Shown here: piece after piece, positions 1-11,722 of the stretch
How the letters are laid out: each line of letters begins with the position of its first letter
How positions within the stretch are numbered: the first letter of the stretch is position 1
DNA from: Glycine soja
Lineage: Eukaryota; Streptophyta; Magnoliopsida; Fabales; Fabaceae
DNA length: 64,000 nucleotides
Direction: 5' to 3'
NCBI RefSeq assembly: GCF_004193775.1
Contig: NC_041003.1
Location: forward strand, 25,946,961-26,010,960
The notes under the pieces: model-generated
Databases searched by the model: none
What the model was told of the DNA's origin: nothing
What the model saw: the letters and a program-made list of their open reading frames with translations, nothing else
Program-made: the position numbers and the translations under genes

Positions 1-2334
1 GGTAACTAGTACCCAAGGTGAGGGCGTGTAGCCCTCTCAAGGCGAGGACGTGTAGTCCTCTGAAGGTGAGGGCGTGCAGCCCTCTGATGGCGAGGACGTG
101 TAGTCCTCTCACTGGTGAGGGTAACTAGTACCCAAGGTGAGGGCGTGTAGCCCTCTCAAGGCGAGGACAGGTAGTCCTCTGGAGGTGAGGGCGTGCAGCC
201 CTCTGATGGCAAGGACATGAAGTCCTCTGATGGCGAGGACATGTAGTCCTCTGATGGTGAGGACATGTAGTCCTCTGATGGTGAGGACGTGTAGTCCTCT
301 CAACGGTGAGGGTAACTAGTACCCAAGGTGAGGGCGTGTAGCCCTCTCAAGGCGAGGACAGGTAGTCCTCTGGAGGTGAGGGCGTGCAACCCTCTGAAGG
401 CGAGGACAGGTAGTCCTCTGGAGGTTAGGGCGTGCAGCCCTCTGATGGCAAGGACATGAAGTCCTCTGATGGCGAGGACATGTAGTCCTCTGATGGTGAG
501 GACATGTAGTCCTCTGATGGTGAGGACGTGTAGTCCTCTCAACGGTGAGGGTAACTAGTACCCAAGGTGAGGGCGTGTAGCCCTCTCAAGGCGAGGACAG
601 GTAGTCCTCTGGAGGTGAGGGCGTGCAGCCCTCTGATGGCGAGGACGCGTAGTCCTCTCAACGGTGAGGGTAACTAGTACCCAAGGTGAGGGCGTGTAGC
701 CCTCTCAAGGCGAGGACAGGTAGTCCTCTGGAGGTGAGGGCGTGCAGCCCTCTGAAGGCGAGGACAGGTAGTCCTCTGGAGGTGAGGGCGTGCAGCCCTC
801 TGATGGCAAGGACATGAAGTCCTCTGATGGCGAGGACATGTAGTCCTCTGATGGTGAGGACATGTAGTCCTCTGATGGTGAGGACGTGTAGTCCTCTCAA
901 CGGTGAGGGTAACTAGTACCCAAGGTGAGGGCGTGTAGCCCTCTCAAGGCGAGGACAGGTAGTCCTCTGGAGGTGAGGGCGTGCAGCCCTCTGATGGCGA
1001 GGACGCGTAGTCCTCTCAACGGTGAGGGTAACTAGTACCCAAGGTGAGGGCGTGTAACCCTCTCAAGGCGAGGACGTGTAGTCCTCTGAAGGTGAGGGCG
1101 TGCAGCCCTCTGATGGCGAGGACGTGTAGTCCTCTCACTGGTGAGGGTAACTAGTACCCAAGGTGAGGGCGTGTAGCCCTCTCAAGGCGAGGACAGGTAG
1201 TCCTCTGGAGGTGAGGGCGTGCAGCCCTCTGAAGGCGAGGACAGGTAGTCCTCTGGAGGTGAGGGCGTGCAGCCCTCTGATGGCAAGGACATGAAGTCCT
1301 CTGATGGCGAGGACATGTAGTCCTCTGATGGTGAGGACATGTAGTCCTCTGATGGTGAGGACGTGTAGTCCTCTCAACGGTGAGGGTAACTAGTACCCAA
1401 GGTGAGGGCGTGTAGCCCTCTCAAGGCGAGGACTTATAGTCCTCTGGAGGTGAGGGCGTGCAGCCCTCTGGTGGTGAGGACGTGTAGTCCTCTCAAGGCG
1501 AGGACGTGTAGTCCTCTGACGGTGAGGGTAACTAGTACCCAAGGTGAGGGCGTGTAGCCCTCTCAAGGCGAGGACGTGTAGTCCTCTGAAGGTGAGGGCG
1601 TGCAGCCCTCTGATGGCGAGGACGTGTAGTCCTCTCACTGGTGAGGGTAACTAGTACCCAAGGTGAGGGCGTGTAGCCCTCTCAAGGCGAGGACAGGTAG
1701 TCCTCTGGAGGTGAGGGCGTGCAGCCCTCTGATGGCAAGGACATGAAGTCCTCTGATGGCGAGGACATGTAGTCCTCTGATGGTGAGGACATGTAGTCCT
1801 CTGATGGTGAGGACGTGTAGTCCTCTCAACGGTGAGGGTAACTAGTACCCAAGGTGAGGGCGTGTAGCCCTCTCAAGGCGAGGACAGGTAGTCCTCTGGA
1901 GGTGAGGGCGTGCAACCCTCTGAAGGCGAGGACAGGTAGTCCTCTGGAGGTGAGGGCGTGCAGCCCTCTGATGGCAAGGACATGAAGTCCTCTGATGGCG
2001 AGGACATGTAGTCCTCTGATGGTGAGGACATGTAGTCCTCTGATGGTGAGGACGTGTAGTCCTCTCAACGGTGAGGGTAACTAGTACCCAAGGTGAGGGC
2101 GTGTAGCCCTCTCAAGGCGAGGACAGGTAGTCCTCTGGAGGTGAGGGCGTGCATCCCTCTGATGGCGAGGACGCGTAGTCCTCTCAACGGTGAGGGTAAC
2201 TAGTACCCAAGGTGAGGGCGTGTAGCCCTCTCAAGGCGAGGACAGGTAGTCCTCTGGAGGTGAGGGCGTGCAGCCCTCTGATGGCGAGGACATGTAGTCC
2301 TCTTCAACGGTGAGGGTAACTAGTACCCAAGGTG
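1..2334. repeat. 24-bp minisatellite array of inverted-repeat units
   Basis: About 97 head-to-tail units of 24 bp fill this stretch. Each unit has the plan GGY + arm + 5-nt loop + complementary arm + spacer, for example GAGGGC-GTGTA-GCCCTC or GAGGAC-AGGTA-GTCCTC. A marker unit (GGGTAACTAGTACCC) recurs 15 times, at about 1, 120, 311, 550, 670, 909, 1028, 1147, 1386, 1528, 1647, 1838, 2077, 2196 and 2316, which defines a higher-order structure. The array lies downstream of gag in the minus-strand Ogre-like element and runs off the left edge. Satellite-like arrays inside Ogre/Tat elements are known. The minus-strand reading frames are a by-product of a period divisible by three and are not taken as genes. 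Confidence 0.95.
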
Positions 2335-3112
2335 ACCCTTATGAGAAAGCAAGAGATCGACTCATCGAGAGGGCCGGTCATCCCAAATCCACAAGATTTG
2401 GACATTTAGATGTAGGGAATCTATGTAGTTAACATGATTTTGAGGGATGCAAATGCATGCAACCTTTGTTGTGAAATTTGGGTAAATGCGGACTTTATAT
2501 GAAACAATGCAATGTAATGGAAAGTTGTACAATGTTCATGGCATTCTTTCCCTATTTTGTGATTTTGATTTTGATTTGATTGATTTTTATTTTTATTTAT
2601 TTTTTATTTTTTTTATTTTTTTGGAAAACACAGATTGACTGCCCTTTTGAAAAAGGTGATAATTCATGCAACCTCATCCTATCTTTTTGCAAATCTCTCC
2701 GGGAACTCCCTCAGAGTGTATGTTCTTTTTTATTTAGTCACTTGACCGTTTTGGAGTGACGGGAATGGAGTCGTTTGATGTTTGATCAATCCATTGAAAA
2801 CCTAGGGTTTGTCCCCCCTTTTCTTTTTCTTGTTTAAAAACATCGACAGGTGAGAACTTTTGATCTGCCCCTATGTTCACTTGAGGCTCATGCACGATGC
2901 CCCTCATTGCCCCAGTGTAAGGCTTTGAGGTACCAATCGTTGTCTTTCGTCATGACCTTGTAGGAGGGAACCTATTGGGTGAGAACTTCTAATCTGCCCC
3001 TAGGTTCACTTGAGGCTCATGCACGGTGCCCCTCATTGCCCCAGTGTACGGCTTAGAGGTACCAAGTGTTGTCTTGTCTTCACGACCTCGTAGTGAGGAA
3101 GAATGAAAGAAG
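2335..3112 (-). other. Ogre-like element, non-coding spacer with a 129-bp direct repeat
   Basis: No protein is recognisable here. A stretch starting at GGTGAGAAC occurs twice, at about 2849 and 2978, as a tandem duplication with a 129-bp period and roughly 90% identity. A T-rich tract lies at about 2560-2625. From position I assign it to the non-coding interval between the gag relic and the minisatellite of the same minus-strand element. The pol gene expected after gag is absent from the window, so it was either deleted or lies further left. Confidence 0.5.
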
Positions 3113-3914
3113 CAGTTGATTCTTGCAAAAAGAATTTTCCAAGGACGAGAAATAGTTGAAGGATTTTTCAGCTGATGGATTTAAGCAAGATGTTTTGATG
3201 TCTTGATGATGCTAAAGGATCAAGTACTTCTAAGCTTTATTCAAGACAAGAATCCAAGAAAGTCAAGATATATGATCAAGTTTGATCTCTTAGAATCTTT
3301 AGGAAGAAGTTTCCAAATTGAAACAAACAAAAGGTTTGACCAAAGAATTCTATCATTTCAAATTGAGATTTGCTCTCTGGTAATCGATTACCATTAGTTG
3401 AAAATATTTTAATTCAAATTTTTAAAACCTGTAATCGATTACATAAGTCTTGTAATTGATTACCAGAGGGGATTTTCAGAAAATAATTTCCAAGAGACAT
3501 ATCTATTCAAATGTTTTATGAACGGCCATTCAAATGTTTTAAAGAGAGTTTTTATTGCCCAAACAGTTTTATCCTCTCGAAAGATCAAGAGTTTTTCTGA
3601 ACTGAAATGTCTTATCCTCTCAAAAAGATTCCTTGGTCAACCACTTGCTTATTCAATAAGGAATTTTGATTGATCTTCATTTTACAATCTACCTCTTTTA
3701 CGAGAGACCTCTTCTTCCCTTCTTCTTATTTCTGAAAAGGGATTAAGAGACCGTGGGTCTCTTGTTGTAGAGGATTCCTGAACACAAGGGAAGGGTTATC
3801 CCTGTGTGCATTGTTAATCCGAAAAGAGAGATTGATAGTTCAATTGGGGAATAGTCTTTGCATCTTAATTCAACCCCCTTTTCTCTTAAGGTAACTGAGG
3901 CCATTTGTCCAACA
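3113..3914. mobile_element. Solo Copia-type LTR inserted in the Ogre-like element
   Basis: The right end is sharp: the sequence reads AATTCAACCCCC...TTGTCCAACA and stops at 3914, the same kind of terminus as the Copia LTRs at 57160 and 60735. Inside are GTAATCGATTAC palindromes at about 3381 and 3431 and the degenerate TTGTAATTGATTACC. The left boundary is approximate: duplicated Ogre spacer stops matching near 3100. I could not identify a clear target duplication, and no primer site or polypurine tract flanks it, so it is called a solo LTR. Confidence 0.6.
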
Positions 3915-4389
3915 TCCTATTCTTGATAACTCACTTCTCTCTAAAAAGACAAAATGAGGTCACATGAACGTCTATATTTTTACTTGAAAACACAGTCAAT
4001 CAAATGCCCTTTTTTTTTTCTTTTATTTTGAAACTTATTTTTTATTTTGAAACTTATTTATTTTGAACTTTGCTCATTGTTTTACGGCACCCCCACCAAC
4101 GTGCAAGATGAGTAATCTCTGATTGAACAGTCTTGGAAGTCAACACTCAGGAGCGCAGGTCGCTTGAGCAAACAAACCAATGGCTTGCACCCACATTCCG
4201 ATGAAAGTTGAATAAGCAAACATGCGTTTGTGAGAGGATGAGGGACAAAGATATCAACTTTATCCATTTCATTTAACATTGTAGCTGTGGTTTACAATAA
4301 TGGCATAAACTTGGAAACCCTGATGAGTCATTAGGGACACCTAACAACAGCTTTCAAAATTGCCCCATGTGTGGCATCTCTTGTCAATG

Positions 4390-6172
4390 TTAGGATTTAC
4401 ACGCAATTCTCCTCAAATTTCAGCCAGCCCGTATCAATTAGACTTCACACTTTATGCTTCGGGGTCATACAATGCTCAATGAAATGCCGTAGGGCTCCTC
4501 CACGATAAGCACACGTTGCGTTCGAGTCGTATCCTCAGAAAAGTGGAGGTTGATGAACCTTGGCTAGGGTTATGGCTACCATTGAATTATCAAGTAGATA
4601 TGAGAGCAAGTCAGCATAGGACACTGGAATTGGGGTGAATTCTACAGGCTTTCTGCTGCAAAATTCCTTTTTGTTGGTGTTTTTTTTTTTTTTTTTTTTT
4701 TTGTTTGTGCTAAAGGTGGTCTTCGTCATTGGAAGTGCGGTAGACAGACTTTGTGGTTGATTTAGGGATGGCCTTTGTGGATAACTGGGTGGTGGGGTAA
4801 GGAGGAGGTTTGTTATTGGCTGAGTAATGACATTGTTGGGTTGGTGGGAAACTTGGCCGTATAGGAATGGTAGTCACAGCATGGGTTTCTCCCTCATCCT
4901 CACCCTCTTTATTTGCCCCAGTTTTCTCAGTCGTCCTAGTAGGATGATCAAATTTGCCTCTTTTCGGACCCACATCGATCCTTTCACTGGCAAAGACCAA
5001 ATCTGTAAAACTTGAAGGTGTGTAACCCACCATTTTTTTCATAGTAGAACACCGGTCACGTGTCTACTATCATTGTGATAATCTCTTTCTCTGTTTTTGG
5101 GGGTGCTAATTGAGTTACCAAGTCTCTCCATCTTTGGGCGTATTCTTTGAAAGATTCGTGCCCCCTTTTTGCACACTTTTTGTAGTTGCATCCTATCCGG
5201 AGCCATATCAGAATTGTACTGACACTGCTTAATGAAGGCAACCATTAGGTCCTTCCAAGAATGGACTCAAGAAGGTTCCTAAGTTAGTATACCAGGCAAC
5301 AGTTGTCCTAGTAAGACTTTCTCAGGAAAAATGTATCAGCAGTTTCTCATCTTTTGCGTATGCCCCCATCTTCCGACAGTACATCTTTAGATGGTTCTTG
5401 GAGCGAGTAGTCCCCTTGTACTTGCCAAAGTCTGGCACCTTGAACTTGGGAATGACCATGTTTGGGTATTAGGAACAACTCTTCTAGGTTAGCAAAGGCA
5501 TAATCTTCACCTCCTTCAATGGCCCCGAGCCTTTCCTCTAGATGATCCAACTTTCCCATTCCTGCCATAGTCATGAGGGTTTTTAACCGCTGTGGAATGC
5601 AAGAGGTGCAGTTGTGGGTGATACTGAGGGCCCTCCAAAGGGTTTTGTAGGGGTATACCACCAACTGCTTGCCCTTCAGTGGTATATCCGAGCCAAGGCT
5701 CGAAGTCGGCTAGATTGTGATGGGGAATTTCATGAGTCTCTTCCACGGTTTAAGAGACATGTGCATGATCAGTTTGGGGTTGCTGGCTTTCAATGGGTAT
5801 AGGAGTGGAGTTATTGACATTCTTATTGGGAGTGTACGCCACATTGGGTGGCGTATAGTTGAGAGGCAAGCCATATGACGGGAAGGCGTGCTCATTTTGA
5901 ATTTGCACATCATGGGGGCCGCCCATACTTCCTAAATCTTTGCCTACCATATTTGAGGTTGGATGATTCATTTGCTTGAGGCCGGATGGGGACGTCGGGT
6001 TCACCTTAGCAACAACGCTGGTAGCGGCAATTGCAACCGCATTGGCTTCCATTATCTTCTTCACGCTCATCATGGCCTCCATCATTGTGGCCATTTTTCC
6101 ATGTCGGCCTTCATCTTCTCTTGTATCTCCTCTACTTCACCCATTACTCTAGCTCTAGCACGAGTTTGGTAA
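4390..6172 (-). pseudogene. gag: Ogre-like Ty3/gypsy gag, frameshifted
   Basis: Read on the minus strand this is a broken gag polyprotein. From N- to C-terminus there is a Met/Ala-rich segment with MATMMEAMM (about 6094), a Pro/Asn-rich linker with TPPNVAYTPN (about 5850), and ADFEPWLGYTTEGQ (about 5700). Then come EERLGAIEGGEDYAFANLEE (about 5540), the retrotransposon gag core HESFKEYAQRWRDL (about 5150), and KPVEFTPIPVSYADLL (about 4640). A degraded Cys/His cluster follows at about 4510. The reading frame changes several times and has in-frame stops. Gag would form the virus-like particle. Its neighbour on the same strand is ORF1, upstream at 7339-9198, as expected for Ogre-type elements. 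Pol is not found after it. Confidence 0.85.
4682..4702. repeat. Poly-T tract in gag relic
   Basis: A run of about 21 T interrupts the minus-strand gag relic. On that strand it reads as lysine codons and probably arose by slippage after the element died. Confidence 0.8.
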
Positions 6173-6744
6173 GGGCGTCGTAAAGCATGTTTTTTTCTTT
6201 TTGATAAGTTCATTTTATTTTATTTTATTTTATTTTTCAAGGAAAGAATGCAATGAGCAATGCAACCAATGAAAAGCATGGATGCATGCGAATGATGTAC
6301 AGTTGAAGTATTGCGAATTTTTACGCAAGATATGGGGTTGAATCAATTTAGATTTTCAACATGGTCCATGACATCTTTGTCAAGGTGAAACTGGAAGTAA
6401 CGAGGACATCAATAATCCTAAATATGTTTGGCAGTAGACGAAGCAGTGATGTGACTCGATTCATCTTTTGCCCCAATTTTGCAAGACGGTTACTTCCATA
6501 TTTCAACTTGACTTGATGAACCTTTTTGTAAAAGCATGAGCTTGGTTCAACCCTATAATCCAAGGAATGGCAATTCTGATCGCCAATACTTCAACAACAT
6601 CTCATAGGGATGAATGACTCGGGCATACTTTAAGCTATGCATGGAAAATGTAATTATGAAATTTGAGATGCCCGAAGAAACACCATTTCCTAGTTAACCA
6701 TGCATTAGGTACCATGTTCAATTATTTTGTTTTGTTGTTGTGTG

Positions 6745-6775
<31 letters not shown>

Positions 6776-7338
6776 ATGGGTTTATGATCCCAACATAGTT
6801 GGCTCGTGGTACCTAACACATGAAACTAAGAATGTAGTGTGAAGTTTCACGCTTCCCCCTTTTTTGTTTTTGTTTTGTAGAGGAAAACGCAAGGATGAGC
6901 AAACATGAAAACAAACGGTATGCAATTTTGCAGATCAAAAAGTTTGTTGAACGCATATGCATGATGATGCCATGACTCATGCAAAATGTGAGGCTGGAAT
7001 ATGATAACGGACAAATGCAGGATATGTCCATTATGATGTTATGAAGAGATGCTTATGCGATGTATGATATGAATGTATTTTACGGACACGAGAGCCCGGA
7101 AAATTATCTCTTCTTACTTGCGCATTTGGGGGCGCAGTGCCCCATGTGTACAATTAAGAAGGTGATATGGACCTTCCGGCTTCCCGTGACAAAGGACGAG
7201 ACCAACATACAATGCATGCTAGAGATAAAATGTGGGAGTGACTTGATTCACACTGATTTTTGGAGTAAAAATGTGGGATAAACTCATTTTTTTCAAAAAG
7301 TTATAACTAGTCAAGATCTGAGCGACAATACAAACTTC
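6173..7338 (-). other. Ogre-like spacer between ORF1 and gag
   Basis: No conserved protein is visible. The stretch has a TTTTATTTTATTTTATTTTA pentamer run (about 6210-6235) and a 30-nt poly-T (about 6741-6771). It also has repeated ATGCATGC-rich AT sequence resembling the spacers at 2400-2530 and 9240-9330. Position between ORF1 and gag on the same strand suggests untranslated element sequence. Confidence 0.5.
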
Positions 7339-9198
7339 CTAGCGGTTTCTAATCATATGGTCCATTAAGTCTATCATATGCTGACAATAGCTGAGAAGTC
7401 CGTGGATCTCCTCGGGGGCGGAGTAGGTGTCCGCCACTGCTTTGGCCTTGGCTAGCAATGGGGGAAGCTCTTGACTCCTGTTCAAAGTAAGAGCAAATCG
7501 GTCCGTCCACATTGTTGCCTCTTGGTGCAATGAATCAATTACCCTTTCCCTTGCTTCCCTTTCTGCTGATATCTTGGCGTACTCATCCTCTAGCCTTTGC
7601 TCGTGAGTCGCCGCTAGATTTAGCTTCTCTTTGCACTCATCGATGACGGCCCACATATTCCCTTCAGTCTCGCTTAACTGTTGGGACAAATTTCTTTTCG
7701 ACCTAAGGTAAGCCTTTAGCTCGTCCTTCAAGATCATGCCTTTGACCCGTGATGATTCCTTTCACCTCTTCGGAGCTTGAGCTTACTATTGCTGCCCTAT
7801 AAAGCCCCTCAAAACTTTGCTGGCACGTGTTCTTCCTTTCGGGCCTTCTTGGTTTCTCGTTCCAAGGCTTCAGCGGTGGCCATATTGACGTCCCTTAGTT
7901 CATCATACTCTTTTCAGACTTTGATGGCTATGGACTTGAACTTCTCTTCGACTACTCGGGCTCTTTCAAGCTCTGCCTTTAGGGCTTGTACCTCATCACT
8001 TTCTTCCGAAGCTTTAACCTCATCGTCTCTCACAGTCTTTAGATTTGGGAGCCAATCCAGTCCTTGTGTTCGGACTCTCAGCCACTTATGATAGCCGCCG
8101 ATGATCCCATTACTGCTTCCCCTAAGCTCTCTGTCCTTTCTTCATGCCTTGCGAACTCCTTGGAGTACCCTCGCGTTGTGGTCACTAAAACCCCGTGCGA
8201 TGAAAGGCGTGATGCTTTCGTCTAATGGCGCTCCTCTCATGGGGTAGCCAAGCTGTCTTATGGCGAGAACGGGATTATAATTAATACAACCCCTTGTTCC
8301 CATCAAGGGAACATTTGGACATCCTTCGCATGAAGATAGAATCTTGATTCTTCCTTCCTTCTAGCGAGGGAACCAATTAACAGACGCCCCCCATGCTAGC
8401 CAAGAGTTGGTCCCAATTCGCCTTTCCTTTTTCGACGCACGAGCGGTAACCTTGTAGCGGATAGACGGGCCTACCTTCTTGGAGAAAAAGGTGTGAAACC
8501 AGCCCCACATAGAGAGCTGGAGTACAGCAAACAATCCTTGCATTGCTTTCTTCACATCTTCGGTCGAAGGTGTCATATAGGTCGGCTAGCATAGCGACAA
8601 CCGGACTTTCCTTGTGGTTATGATAGGCGAGAAAAACGTCGATCGCTGCCAGGTCCACCAACCCATCCACATTTGGAAAGAGGACTCCCTCGAAAATCAA
8701 CAGTGTGAGAATATCTATGAATGGGGTCCACTCGCCTTTATCTGCCAAGATTCTTGCTTTTACCTCCAAATATTTTCTCGGTATTCCGACCACCCCATTT
8801 TCGACTTGCCTTTGGCGGTCTAATTCCTGCGCCGAGATTTGGACTTTTTTAGAAATTCTGGCCAATGAGGATAGAACCCTAAGAAGAGGTATGGTTTCCT
8901 TCCCCCTAGAGGACATCCTAGGATCTCTTCAAATTCTTCCACCATTGGTGATAGCTGGAAGTCCCCAAAGATGAAGCACCTCAACGGCTGATCATAATAC
9001 TGGGCGAGGGAGGCAATTGGTTCCATGGAGACTTCTACCCTAGCTAGGTCCCAAATGCTTACCATAGGCTTTGCGGAAGGCTTGCCGTTGAAGTTGACCC
9101 ATTAATTGCCCCAACTTTCGTAAACTGGTGACCTCTAAGCTCTTGATTTTGACTTGATAGAACCTCTTTTTAAGCGAAGGCTTTTGACTTGATCCCAT
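7339..9198 (-). pseudogene. Ogre-like ORF1, DUF7745-type protein, frameshifted
   Basis: Minus strand, starting at the ATG at 9198 (MGSSQKPSLKKRFYQVK). The N-terminal frame stops near 9045 and is continued in another frame by MVSIWDLARVEVSMEPIASL. DFQLSPMVEEFEEILGCPLG lies near 8930, then EKARILADKGEW-like and VDGLVDLAAIDVFLAYHNHK segments (about 8700-8620), and LADLYDTFDRRCEESNARIV at about 8560. A C-terminal coiled-coil block at 7737-7339 contains RVIDSLHQEATMWTDRFALT and ends CQHMIDLMDHMIRNR. From memory of the family this is the DUF7745 protein that precedes gag in legume Ogre-type elements; its biochemical role is unknown. At least three frameshifts are needed to read through it. It is linked to the LTR and PBS at 10051-11722. 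Confidence 0.8.
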
Positions 9199-10050
9199 GT
9201 TTTACTAAAGTGAAATAAAATCTAGTGCGAATCAAAACTCCGACATCTATCATGGGTGGAATGGATGAATGCATAAAGGAATGCATATGACACGGATGCA
9301 ATTTATGAATACGGGAGCTCGGGAAATTGTCTCTTTCTTAGATACAACGTCTTGGGGTAGCAAAGTGCCCAACGTATGTATTTAAGAAGGTGACACGGAC
9401 CCTCCGTTGGTTTGCCCAAGAGAGGGGATTAAGACGGAACCCGCACATGATGCACATGCGAAAGGTACAATACGGGGATGTACATAGTATGATAATATTC
9501 ACTGAACATAAGCAAACGGGTATATGATACTTATGCATGGCAGTGTGAAAAATGGCACGCAGCGTGTTTGCTCCGTGCCCCTATTTAAGGGACCTATAAG
9601 GGAGAGAACTAACTAGGCTTTTAGCAATAATCCCCAAGGTAGTCATATCTCTCTTGATGGTTTCTAGAGGTATCATCCCCTTCGAAGAACATATTGCAGC
9701 AGTAGGGACTACTAGCAACAATAAGTTTTCAAAGAGAAAAGCTCTAGATGAGGGTTCACTGTAATCAAGCAAGTCGGAGACCTAGCATGATCACAGATTC
9801 ACCTCCACTCCTTATGTTCCCATGAACCCGGGTATAGGGCCCTTTTTCACTCACAGTGTGTGCAAATAGTGTTAGTGTTTGTGTGCATCAAATGAATAAA
9901 TATTTACCTCATGCATACATTCTAACACACTAAAAGCACCAAAAAGTTTATATACACAAGAACATAAGACAAATAAAGGGAAACCAACAAAGGAGAAAGT
10001 CATGATAAAAAATTGCACAAGATTAAATGGCCTAACTCTCTAAAAAACAG
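9199..10050 (-). other. Ogre-like 5' leader
   Basis: This is untranslated sequence between the primer-binding site and ORF1 on the minus strand. No recognisable domain is present and stops occur in every frame. The length, about 0.85 kb, suits the long leaders of Ogre/Tat elements. Confidence 0.55.
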
Positions 10051-10068
10051 TCCCCAGTGGAGTCGCCA
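10051..10068 (-). promoter_or_regulatory. Ogre primer-binding site (tRNA-Arg type)
   Basis: The plus strand reads TCCCCAGTGGAGTCGCCA, the form of a tRNA 3' end with CCA. It lies two bases from the inner end of the LTR at 10071. A site beginning TGGCGACTCC is the one reported for Ogre elements, complementary to tRNA-Arg. It fixes the orientation of the element: transcription is on the minus strand and runs left. Confidence 0.85.
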
Positions 10069-10070
10069 AC

Positions 10071-11722
10071 TGTCGCAACCTACCCTTCGGCGGGAGGGCG
10101 ACGCGTGACTCGCCGGATGCGTGTTCCACAAAAGGAATACGCGCGGAGTCGCCACCAACGTTTATTTGAGGAAAACGTCGGAAAAAACCGGAAAAGACGC
10201 GATCTACGAACTTTTTAGTGAAAGGTTCGGGAGTTGTATTTACGCACGGGGAAGGTATTAGCACCCCACACGCCCGTCTCAAGGGACGGCAGCCTTTAAT
10301 CGAATGTGCAAACATGACTTTGATTTTTATGTTCCTTTTTATGTTCTTATATCCTTTATACCCTTTTTTATATTTTTCTTTTTTGTGGTCGACAAGGGTG
10401 TTTCCCTTTGCTCCTACGTATTCCTCAATTTGTGATGAGGAAATCAGACCTACGTAGTTCTTTCTTATCAAGTGATGCCTTTTTTACTTAAGTGGTGATC
10501 ATTTTAAGGCGTTGGACCTTAAAAATGATCCATTTTACTTAGTGAGAAATTGAAATGACAAACTTCAAAAGCCTATTTTTGTGGACGAGCTTGACTAGGC
10601 GAGTTGATTTTAGCCTTAGTTTCACTTTAGTTATTAATCAATTCGATTAAGAATGAGAAATCCTAAAGAGAAAATGTCCACTTGATTTTCCGCTTTATTT
10701 TACTAAAAGATGTCTTTTTGATTATTATATTATTTTTTACCTCTTTTTGATTTCCAACGTGGTTACGGCACGACCGAACGGTCGGAATTTATTTTAACCG
10801 AAGTTAACGGATAATATAATTCAAACGTTCGGTGGAAATTTATTTTATTTTTAAGTTAAGCGAGAAATGACTTAAGAGAAATGGCTTAAGCACGTCAACA
10901 GGGGTATAAAAAGTAAACAAAACGAGAATAAAAATGCACGAAACACAATGCGGACCACTACGGGTACATAGAATGAATCGAAAAGCTTGGTTCGAGGTAC
11001 TTACCCGTTGAAGATCGAAGAACGATGAAGAACGAATGAAGAACGTCGAAGAACGGTCGAAACCTTTGCGAGATTCCTCACGGAAAACGTTACGGAAACG
11101 TTTCGGAAGCGCCTTGGCTTAGATTTTCTTCACGGAAACAATTTTTCCAAGCAAATTCGAAAGAGAGAGAAGTGCCTAAGGGGCTGGACCCCTTTCCTCT
11201 TCACTTCCTCCCCTATTTATAGCAAAATAGGGGAGGTGGTTGCCGCCCAGCTCGCCCAGGCGAGCAGGGTTGCTTCCTCCAGAAGCAACCGCCTTCTGGA
11301 GGAATCTTCTGGAGGGCCCAAGTGGGCCTGGGTGCTATTTGCACCCCCATTTTTACTAAGTACACCCCCCTCTGCTGTTTTTTGGTGATTCTTTTTTCGT
11401 AAAGTTATGGAAACTTACGAATTTCGTAACGATACTTGTTTTCTTTCCGTAATGTTACGGAACCTTGCGGATTACATAATCATCCCCTTTTTGACTTACG
11501 GAATGTTACGGAACCTCACTTAATTATGCAACGATGCTTCCATTTGATTTCCGGTGTGTCACGGAAACTTACGGATTGTGCATCAATATATTTTTTTTGG
11601 TTTTTCGGCATGTCCTGAAATTTCACAAATTGCCTAATGATGGGTGCCAAGCACCTCACGAGGACCAAAGAATGGTCGCACGTCATCGAGCAAAGGTCCC
11701 CGGACGAAATTAGGGTATGACA
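10071..11722 (-). mobile_element. Ogre-like 5' LTR, complete
   Basis: A 1652-bp LTR with TG...CA termini. On the minus strand it begins TGTCATACCCTAATTTCG (11722) and ends GGTTGCGACA (10071), next to the primer-binding site. On that strand a TATA-like motif (GCTATAAATAGGGG) lies near 11225. The sequence carries GC-rich inverted repeats such as CTCGCCCAGGCGAG and repeated TTACGGAA/TTCCGTAA motifs (about 11400-11610). The partner 3' LTR would lie left of the window. Confidence 0.85.

Noticed and set aside
109..2068. Minus-strand ORFs of 64-82 codons with repeated RGLHVLTI octapeptides
   Set aside because: They follow from a 24-bp period without stops and end wherever the one-base-short marker shifts the frame. 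No start context or other coding sign.
1..2334. CRISPR-like array of palindromic repeats
   Set aside because: There are no unique spacers; every unit is related, and the context is a plant retroelement.
10040..10471. ORFs on both strands at the inner end of the Ogre LTR
   Set aside because: They lie in LTR and primer-site sequence, and the inverted copy (12663-12961) has different frames, so no coding constraint is seen.
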